Shown here in pieces: positions 1 through 4,250 of a stretch of DNA of 6,681 bases (position 1 is the stretch's first letter; each line of letters opens with the position of its first letter). This DNA is from Microbacteriaceae bacterium (GTDB lineage Bacteria > Actinomycetota > Actinomycetes > Actinomycetales > Microbacteriaceae). The position numbers were made by a program, and so were the translations under genes. The notes below the pieces were generated by a model. That model was given only the letters and a program-made list of their open reading frames with translations, was not told the DNA's origin and ran no database searches. The DNA is taken from positions 1-6,681 of the forward strand of contig JAODAY010000343.1 in the NCBI GenBank assembly GCA_025463665.1, read 5' to 3'.

Positions 1-8
1 GTTGGCAC

Positions 9-60
9 AAAAAAGTACAGCCGGTCAGGTCTCCCACAACGAAGACCTGACCGGCTGTAC
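9..60 (-). terminator. Strong intrinsic terminator of the microprotein transcript
   Basis: A perfect 18-bp inverted repeat lies at 15-32 and 43-60 (arm GTACAGCCGGTCAGGTCT) with a 10-nt loop. Six A residues at 9-14 become a U-tract after the hairpin when read on the minus strand. There is no T-tract on the plus-strand side, so it should work only for minus-strand transcription. It sits 30 nt past the stop codon of the 35-codon gene at 91-198. Confidence 0.9.
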
Positions 61-90
61 TGGTATGCGGCTGTCGACCGCGAGCGTGCT

Positions 91-198
91 CTAGCGGTGC
101 GACGGAACCTGGCCGTAGCCATCCCGAACGGTCGTGACGATGGAGCCAACGACGGCGGCGACCGCGAGTGCGGCGATGATGCTGAATTCGATGATCAT
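91..198 (-). CDS. 35-aa single-pass membrane microprotein, function unknown
   Basis: An ATG at 198-196 opens a 35-codon frame ending in TAG at 93-91. The product starts MIIEFSIIAAL, has one hydrophobic stretch of about 20 residues (roughly 5-24, rich in A, V and I), and ends in a short polar tail with R25, D26-G27-Y28 and a VPSHR end. The charges suggest N-out/C-in topology. A purine-rich AGAGAAAGA lies about 8 nt before the start as a weak Shine-Dalgarno, and a strong intrinsic terminator follows 30 nt after the stop. The gene is divergent from the LysR regulator. From memory, short actinobacterial membrane ORFs with a DGY...P-T tail exist, but I cannot confirm homology. The transcript could also act as a small RNA. 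Coding potential is supported by ATG plus hydrophobic segment plus terminator; function is unknown. Confidence 0.65.
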   Translation of the reverse strand: MIIEFSIIAALAVAAVVGSIVTTVRDGYGQVPSHR

Positions 199-227
199 GG
201 GTTGTTCTTTCTCTGGGGTCTGAGTCA

Positions 228-256
228 ATTCAACAACCAGCAACTTTTTAGCACAA
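228..256 (-). promoter_or_regulatory. Candidate promoter of the microprotein gene
   Basis: Read on the minus strand, TTGTGC (256-251) and TTGAAT (233-228) are separated by exactly 17 bp, a plausible but weak -35/-10 pair. It would give a leader of roughly 25 nt before the ATG at 198. The surrounding 225-275 stretch is clearly more AT-rich than the rest of the window. Other hexamers nearby, such as TATACG at about 263-258, could also serve. Confidence 0.35.
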
Positions 257-278
257 TCGTATATTTCTTAGTGGAATG

Positions 279-293
279 TGTAGCCTAGCTACA
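279..293. promoter_or_regulatory. Palindrome over the lysR -10 and start: candidate operator
   Basis: TGTAGC-CTA-GCTACA is a perfect 6-bp inverted repeat with a 3-bp spacer. It covers the predicted lysR -10 (TAGCCT, 281-286) and ends on the A of the ATG at 293. LysR-family proteins bind interrupted palindromes and often repress their own gene, so it may be an autoregulatory operator. The length differs slightly from the classic T-N11-A box, and binding is inference. Confidence 0.4.
281..286 (+). promoter_or_regulatory. lysR -10 element, probably leaderless
   Basis: TAGCCT lies exactly 6 nt before the ATG at 293, which would place the transcription start on or beside the A of the start codon. 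No Shine-Dalgarno is present upstream. No convincing -35 was seen at 16-18 bp. Confidence 0.55.
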
Positions 294-1216
294 TGGATGT
301 GCGCCGACTTGAACTGCTGCGTGAGCTCGCCGAGCGGGGCAGCATCACCGCCGTCGCGGCGGCCACAAATCGCACCGCCTCGGCCGTCTCGCAGCAGCTC
401 AAGGTGCTCTCGCGGGAGGCCGGCATTCCCCTCACCGAGCGCAGCGGGCGGGGCATCGTGCTCACCGGTGCGGGTCGCATGCTCGCCCAGACGGCGGCGG
501 ATGTCGCGACGGCGCTCGAGCGCGCCGACGCGCTCTGGGAGGACTTCAAGCAGGCGCCCCGCGGCGACGTGTCGCTCACGACGTTCCCGACCGGCGGCCA
601 GATGCTGCTGCCCGGCCTGCTCACCGCCATCAAGGATGTGGCCGGACTCACCCTGCGCTGCACCGATCAGGACCCGCTCTTTCCCGACTTCGCCGACCTC
701 ACCCCCGACTTCGACGTCGTGATCGCGGACGCGCCGGGCATGCTCCCCTCATGGCGGGAGCGTGGGCTCGCGGTCGTTCCGCTGATGAAGGAGCCGATGG
801 ACATCGCGCTTCCCGAGGGGCACCCGCTTGCGGTGAAGGCCAGCCTCTCGCCCCGTGACCTCGTCGACGAGGTCTGGGTGGGTGTGCCGCTCGGCTTTCC
901 GTACGACCGCATTCTCCGGCAGATCGAGATCGTGAACGGCTCCCCCGCGATCATCGGCCACCGTTTCCTCGACAACGGCATCGTCGAGGCGATGGTGGCG
1001 GCCGGCCACGGCATCGCCGTGCTGCCGCGGTACACGACGCGTGACCACGAGAACGGTCTCGTCACCCGACCGCTCACGGGCGTGCGGGCGATCCGGCAGC
1101 TCTCGGCACTCATGCGACCTGACCGCGCCGAGCGGCCCTCGGTGCGGCTCGTGGTCGAGTCGCTGCGCACTGTCGCCGCCCGCTTCCGCGCGGAGCACGA
1201 GACCCCCGCCGCCTGA
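293..1216 (+). CDS. LysR-family transcriptional regulator
   Basis: The 307-aa product has the length and layout of a LysR-type regulator. An N-terminal winged helix-turn-helix spans about residues 3-60 (RRLELLRELAERGSITA, then TASAVSQQLKVLSREAG, with the wing around LTERSGRGIVLTGAG). A linker helix follows at about 62-88. A periplasmic-binding-protein-like effector domain covers about 92-295, with typical elements such as DVVIAD (141-146), IALPEGHPLA (171-180) and GHGIAVLPR (238-246). It should be a cytoplasmic DNA-binding protein sensing a small molecule; the ligand cannot be read from sequence. It is divergent from the 35-aa microprotein gene and lies 76 bp upstream of a GabD2-like dehydrogenase on the same strand, so either or both are plausible targets. 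The ATG at 293 was chosen because the HTH begins at once and a -10 element sits 6 nt upstream. Confidence 0.93.
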   Translation: MDVRRLELLRELAERGSITAVAAATNRTASAVSQQLKVLSREAGIPLTERSGRGIVLTGAGRMLAQTAADVATALERADALWEDFKQAPRGDVSLTTFPTGGQMLLPGLLTAIKDVAGLTLRCTDQDPLFPDFADLTPDFDVVIADAPGMLPSWRERGLAVVPLMKEPMDIALPEGHPLAVKASLSPRDLVDEVWVGVPLGFPYDRILRQIEIVNGSPAIIGHRFLDNGIVEAMVAAGHGIAVLPRYTTRDHENGLVTRPLTGVRAIRQLSALMRPDRAERPSVRLVVESLRTVAARFRAEHETPAA

Positions 1217-1274
1217 CCCTGAACCCGCCCTCGCTCGACGCGGGCCCCGAGACCCCCAGCGTCGGCGTACCGCC

Positions 1275-1287
1275 CAGCCCTAGGCTG
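1275..1287. promoter_or_regulatory. Short palindrome over the gabD2 -10
   Basis: CAGCC-CTA-GGCTG is a 5-bp inverted repeat with the same CTA spacer as the palindrome at the lysR start. It overlaps the gabD2 -10 (TAGGCT, 1281-1286). It could be a second binding site for the neighbouring LysR regulator, but the arms differ from the first site and it could be chance. Confidence 0.25.
1281..1286 (+). promoter_or_regulatory. gabD2 -10 element, probably leaderless
   Basis: TAGGCT is 6 nt before the ATG at 1293, the same spacing as in lysR. It suggests gabD2 has its own promoter in the 76-bp gap after lysR rather than relying only on read-through. The only purine-rich bases upstream (GAGG, 1287-1290) are too close to the ATG for a normal Shine-Dalgarno. 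Confidence 0.5.
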
Positions 1288-1292
1288 AGGCC

Positions 1293-2843
1293 ATGCAGAC
1301 ACTCGCCCTCAACCGCACCCGCATCGCCGCGCTCGTGAGCGACCTGACGACAACCGGATCCGACACCGTGCCCGTGATCGCCCCCTTCACCGGCGAGCTG
1401 CTGCACGACCTGCCGGTGAGCCACCCGACCGACGTGACGGATGCCGCGACCGCCGCCCGCGTCGCCCAGCTCGCCTGGCGTGCCGCCGGTCCGGCTCACC
1501 GCCGTCGGGTGTTGCTCAAGGCCCACGACCTGCTGCTCGAGAACCGCGAGCAGCTCATGGACGCCCTGCAACTCGAGACGGGCAAGACACGGGGCCAGGC
1601 GTTCGAGGAGGTGTTCAGCGGCGCGAGTGTCACGCGGTATTACGCCGTCTCCGCGGCATCCGCCCTCGCGACGAGGGGCCGCCGTGCGGGCATCCCGCTC
1701 GTGACGCGCACGCGCGTGAGCTACAAGCCGAAGGGTGTCGTCGGCGTCGTCACGCCGTGGAACTATCCGCTGAGCCTGTCGATCATGGACGTGATTCCGG
1801 CCCTCGCGGCAGGAAACGCCGTCGTGCAGAAGGCGGACAACCAGGGCGTGCTGAGCATTCTCGCGTCACGGCGCGCATTCATCGACGCCGGCGTGCCGGC
1901 CGCGCTGTGGGCCGTCGTCGCGGGCGACGGCACCGAGATCGGCAACGCGGTCGTCGACGTGGCCGACTACGTCTGCTTCACCGGCTCGACCGCGACCGGC
2001 ACCCGCGTCGCCGAACGGGCCGCCGCGCGCCTCATCGGCGCATCCCTCGAGCTGGGCGGCAAGAACCCGCTCATCGTTCTCGACGACGTCGACCCGGCGA
2101 CCGCCGCAGCGAACGCCGTGTACGCCTGTTACTCGTCGATGGGCCAGTTGTGCGTCTCGATCGAGCGCATCTACGTGCAGCGCGGCGTCGCCGCCGAATT
2201 CACGACGGCGTTCGTCGACCGCGTCGGCGCCCTTGTACAGGGCAGTGCGCTGGACTTCAGCACCGACGTCGGATCGCTCACGAACGCCGCACAGCTGGCC
2301 CGCGTCGCCTCTCACGTCGACGACGCCGTCGCCAAGGGTTCGACGGTGCTCGTCGGCGGCAGGGCCCGGCCCGACCTCGGACCGTTCTTCTTCGAACCCA
2401 CCGTGCTCGCCGGGGTCACGTCCGACATGGACTGCGCCGCGGACGAGACGTTCGGGCCCGTCGTGTCGATCCACGTCGTGGAGAGCGAGGAAGAGGGGAT
2501 CGCCCGCGCCAACGAGTCGCAGTTCGGCCTCAACGCCTCGGTCTTCGGCGGATCGATGGCCAGGGCCCGACTCGTGGCCGAGCGCCTCGACGCCGGCAGC
2601 GTGAACATCAACGAGGGCTACCGGGCGAGCTTCGCGAGCATCGATGCGCCGATGGGCGGCATGAAGAACTCGGGCCTCGGCCGCCGCAACGGCCGTGAGG
2701 GTTTGCTGCGTTTCGTCGAGGCGCGCACCGTCTCCGAGGTGACGGGGCTTCTCGCGCTGCCGCGCACGGGAACCGAGTTCGCCGCGATGGCCGGGGTCAT
2801 GGTCACCCTGCTGGTCGCGTTCAAGGCCATCGGGCGGCGCTAG
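1293..2843 (+). CDS. gabD2: GabD2-like succinate-semialdehyde dehydrogenase (aldehyde dehydrogenase superfamily)
   Basis: The 516-aa product is a complete NAD(P)+-dependent aldehyde dehydrogenase, probably oxidising succinate semialdehyde to succinate in the cytoplasm. Visible family residues are N157 in TPWNYP (oxyanion hole), K180 (cofactor), E253 in LELGGKNP (general base), C287 in GQLCVSIERIYV (nucleophile) and E385 in ETFGPVVS (cofactor ribose). Length and many blocks, such as KPKGVVGVV, CVSIERIYV and the APMGGM...SG.GRR near the end, agree with M. tuberculosis GabD2 as I remember it, better than with the shorter GabD1. Substrate is inferred from this similarity; related aldehydes are possible. 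Two oddities: the usual K-P-x-S after the cofactor lysine reads K-A-D-N here, and the C-terminus (about 496-510) is unusually hydrophobic before a basic KAIGRR end. It probably has its own leaderless promoter and may be controlled by the LysR protein upstream. It is convergent with tatB, 17 bp away. Confidence 0.85.
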   Translation: MQTLALNRTRIAALVSDLTTTGSDTVPVIAPFTGELLHDLPVSHPTDVTDAATAARVAQLAWRAAGPAHRRRVLLKAHDLLLENREQLMDALQLETGKTRGQAFEEVFSGASVTRYYAVSAASALATRGRRAGIPLVTRTRVSYKPKGVVGVVTPWNYPLSLSIMDVIPALAAGNAVVQKADNQGVLSILASRRAFIDAGVPAALWAVVAGDGTEIGNAVVDVADYVCFTGSTATGTRVAERAAARLIGASLELGGKNPLIVLDDVDPATAAANAVYACYSSMGQLCVSIERIYVQRGVAAEFTTAFVDRVGALVQGSALDFSTDVGSLTNAAQLARVASHVDDAVAKGSTVLVGGRARPDLGPFFFEPTVLAGVTSDMDCAADETFGPVVSIHVVESEEEGIARANESQFGLNASVFGGSMARARLVAERLDAGSVNINEGYRASFASIDAPMGGMKNSGLGRRNGREGLLRFVEARTVSEVTGLLALPRTGTEFAAMAGVMVTLLVAFKAIGRR

Positions 2844-2860
2844 TCTGGCCGGGCTCGACG

Positions 2861-3238
2861 CTAGGTCGCCTCGGAGTCGAACGGCGCCGGCTTGCCCTCG
2901 CGCAGCAGGCGCTGGCGCTGCGCATAGGCCGACTCGATCGTGGCGCCGGCGGCGACCGGAGGCTTGATCACCGGCGTCGGTTCGTCGTCGACAAGCGCCT
3001 CGCGGATGATGCGGCGAGGGTCGTACTGCCTCGGGTCGAGCTTCTTCCAGTCCATGTCGTCGAAGTCGGGGCCCATCTCCTCCCGCATGCGGTCCTTGGC
3101 GCCATTCGCGTAGCCCTTGAGCGTCTTGACGAGTCGCGCGAGCTGGGAGGCGTAGTGGGGCAGCCGGTCGGGCCCGAGCAGGATCACCACAATGACGCCG
3201 ATGAATATCAGCTTTTCGAAGGTCAACCCAAAGGACAC
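2861..3238 (-). CDS. tatB: Sec-independent protein translocase protein TatB
   Basis: The 125-aa product has the TatA/TatB layout: a short N-terminal membrane helix (about 10-21), a glycine-proline hinge (LGPDRLP, 21-27), an amphipathic helix (about 28-52) and a charged, proline-containing tail. Glu8 before the helix is typical of TatB rather than TatA, and the length also fits TatB. The tail holds a DPR.YDPRRIIREAL block (68-82) and ends PAPFDSEAT; M. tuberculosis TatB, as I recall it, ends with nearly the same PFDSDAT. With TatC, encoded elsewhere, it would form the receptor for twin-arginine substrates at the cell membrane. The GTG at 3238-3236 was chosen because the reading frame upstream loses all similarity and a TATTCT -10 lies 6 nt before it. 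A longer open frame continues to 3775 antisense to the methyltransferase, but that part is not TatB. Confidence 0.88.
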   Translation of the reverse strand: MSFGLTFEKLIFIGVIVVILLGPDRLPHYASQLARLVKTLKGYANGAKDRMREEMGPDFDDMDWKKLDPRQYDPRRIIREALVDDEPTPVIKPPVAAGATIESAYAQRQRLLREGKPAPFDSEAT

Positions 3239-3244
3239 CCGCCC

Positions 3245-3250
3245 AGAATA
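3245..3250 (-). promoter_or_regulatory. tatB -10 element, probably leaderless with a GTG start
   Basis: TATTCT on the minus strand is the closest match to TATAAT among the start-proximal hexamers in the window. It ends 6 nt before the GTG at 3238, so the mRNA would begin at or next to the start codon. The 6-nt spacer GGGCGG does not resemble a usable Shine-Dalgarno. Confidence 0.55.
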
Positions 3251-3273
3251 ACCCTGTCGGCGAGGTACTGGCT

Positions 3274-3279
3274 TACAGT
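3274..3279 (+). promoter_or_regulatory. Candidate -10 of the methyltransferase gene
   Basis: TACAGT on the plus strand would start transcription near 3286, leaving a leader of about 15 nt that contains the AAGGAG ribosome-binding site. It lies 24 bp from the opposing tatB -10, so the two promoters share a 63-bp divergent region. No strong -35 was seen. Confidence 0.45.
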
Positions 3280-3289
3280 GGGGACGAAC

Positions 3290-3295
3290 AAGGAG
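3290..3295 (+). promoter_or_regulatory. Shine-Dalgarno that sets the methyltransferase start
   Basis: AAGGAG is followed after 6 nt by the GTG at 3302. This spacing picks that codon over in-frame GTG 3278 and TTG 3296, which lie before or too close to the site. Confidence 0.75.
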
Positions 3296-3301
3296 TTGTC
3301 G

Positions 3302-3934
3302 GTGGCAGTAAAAGAGTCGAGCTGGAAGTTCGCAGAAGAATTCATCGTTGAGCGACCGGAGATAGCGCTTGCGCGCCAACACTCCATCGAGGTCGGCGTC
3401 GAGCCGGTCTCCCCCGCGACCGGCGCGCAACTGGCGATCCTCGCCGCCGCGACGGACGCCAAGAACATCATGGAGATCGGCACAGGACTCGGCGTCAGCG
3501 GCCTGTGGATGCTCGCCGGTGCCCCGAGGGCGGTTCTCACCTCGATCGACTCGGAGATCGACCACCAGCAGCTCGCCAAGGCCAATTTCGCCTCGGCCGG
3601 CATCGCATCGAACCGCATTCGCCTCATCGCCGGTCGGGCGCTCGATGTGCTGCCGCGCATGAACGACTCGAGCTACGATCTGGTGCTCGTTGACGCCGAC
3701 ACCTACTCGGTGATCGAGTACGTCGAGCACGCCCTGCGCATGGTGCGCGCCGGCGGCACGGTGCTCGTTGCCCATGCGCTGTGGCGCGGGCGCGTGGCCG
3801 ACCCCGCGCAGCGTGACGACACGGTGGCGAATTTCCGCAGCATCCTGCGCGAAGTCGCCGAGTCGCCGGCCGTCATCAGCGCGCTCTCACCCGTGGGAGA
3901 CGGCCTGCTCCAGCTGACCAAGGTGGCTGAGTAA
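3302..3934 (+). CDS. O-methyltransferase-like SAM-dependent methyltransferase (Rv1220c type)
   Basis: The 210-aa product has a class I Rossmann methyltransferase fold. Motif I is EIGTGLGVSGLWML (58-71) for S-adenosylmethionine binding, an acidic D83 in TSIDSE follows, and DLVLVDAD (126-133) plus AGGTVLVAHALWRGRV (150-165) form the later core. The overall pattern matches the small O-methyltransferase family (COG4122/pfam01596 type) and M. tuberculosis Rv1220c as I remember it. In classical metal-dependent members the segment after GG.V reads DN.L, giving a metal-binding Asp-Asn pair. Here those positions are Ala157-His158, so metal dependence and O-methylation are uncertain. The substrate is unknown. 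GTG 3302 is chosen from the AAGGAG 6 nt upstream. The gene is divergent from tatB, an arrangement also known from mycobacteria, where sigE, rseA and htrA lie between. A strong terminator follows the TAA. Confidence 0.85.
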   Translation: MAVKESSWKFAEEFIVERPEIALARQHSIEVGVEPVSPATGAQLAILAAATDAKNIMEIGTGLGVSGLWMLAGAPRAVLTSIDSEIDHQQLAKANFASAGIASNRIRLIAGRALDVLPRMNDSSYDLVLVDADTYSVIEYVEHALRMVRAGGTVLVAHALWRGRVADPAQRDDTVANFRSILREVAESPAVISALSPVGDGLLQLTKVAE

Positions 3935-3952
3935 ACGACTGCGCCTACACAA

Positions 3953-3980
3953 AAGAGCCGAACCTCAAGGTTCGGCTCTT
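3953..3980. terminator. Bidirectional intrinsic terminator
   Basis: A perfect 13-bp inverted repeat (AAGAGCCGAACCT at 3953-3965 and its complement at 3968-3980) would form a hairpin with a TCAA-type tetraloop. On the minus strand the stem runs straight into a TTTTGTGT tract, 14 nt after the DUF3117 stop. On the plus strand a TTTT lies 6 nt further on, 18 nt after the methyltransferase stop. It should end both convergent transcripts. Confidence 0.88.
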
Positions 3981-3993
3981 CTGACGTTTTCAA

Positions 3994-4167
3994 CTACGCC
4001 GGTGCGACGACTCCGGCGAGAGCGTCGCGAAGTTCTTTGGCCTCTGCATCGTTGACCGATACAACCAGCCGGCCACCACCCTCGAGCGGTACTCGAACGA
4101 TGATGAGGCGACCTTCTTTTACAGCCTCCATTGGGCCGTCGCCAGTCCGCGGTTTCATGGCTGCCAT
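3994..4167 (-). CDS. DUF3117 family small protein
   Basis: This 57-codon gene starts with ATG at 4167-4165 and ends with TAG. The product begins MAAMKPRTGDGPMEAVKEGR and continues to RVPLEGGGRLVVSV (25-38), a very conserved actinobacterial signature that I recognise as DUF3117; M. tuberculosis Rv1211 is the homologue I recall. A short basic/acidic helix (NDAEAKELRDALAG, 39-52) closes the protein. There is no signal peptide or membrane segment, so it should be cytoplasmic. The molecular function is not established; Rv1211 has been called calmodulin-like in literature I remember, but no EF-hand loop is visible here. A clear Shine-Dalgarno AAAGGGGA (4181-4174) sits 6 nt before the start. It shares a bidirectional terminator with the methyltransferase gene. 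Its upstream region is AT-rich and holds an inverted repeat. Confidence 0.92.
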   Translation of the reverse strand: MAAMKPRTGDGPMEAVKEGRLIIVRVPLEGGGRLVVSVNDAEAKELRDALAGVVAPA

Positions 4168-4179
4168 GAGAAGTCCCCT

Positions 4180-4211
4180 TTCATAGGTACATAACCATTA
4201 TTCACTATGAA
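4180..4211. promoter_or_regulatory. Promoter region of the DUF3117 gene with an inverted repeat
   Basis: TTCATAG (4180-4186) and CTATGAA (4205-4211) form a perfect 7-bp inverted repeat with an 18-bp spacer. The right half is itself part of TTCA-CTA-TGAA (4201-4211). The 4180-4220 stretch is the most AT-rich gene-upstream DNA here, apart from the lysR upstream region. Several -10-like hexamers occur on the minus strand (CATAGT, TACGAT, TTATGT), so I cannot fix the start site. The repeat could be an operator, but no regulator is identified. Confidence 0.4.
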
Positions 4212-4250
4212 TCGTATTAGTGCAGGACACACGCCGCTCATGGAATGACA

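Noticed and set aside
97..288. Plus-strand 63-codon open frame antisense to the microprotein
   Set aside because: It has no ribosome-binding site, runs through the lysR promoter region, and its product is rich in D, G and R as expected for an antisense shadow.
1217..1292. Terminator between lysR and gabD2
   Set aside because: Only a weak CGACGC/GCGTCG pairing with a long loop and no T-tract is present, so read-through from lysR is likely.
1757..2698. 313-codon arginine-rich frame inside gabD2
   Set aside because: Its composition (mostly R, G, P, A) is typical of a shifted frame of high-GC coding sequence; gabD2 covers it fully.
3155..3301. Earlier start for the methyltransferase
   Set aside because: It would overlap tatB and its promoter, the added residues are unlike the family, and the AAGGAG site points to GTG 3302.
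3239..3775. N-terminal extension of the tatB reading frame
   Set aside because: The frame stays open antisense to the methyltransferase, but the extra residues show no TatB features, and TatB proteins start just before the membrane helix.
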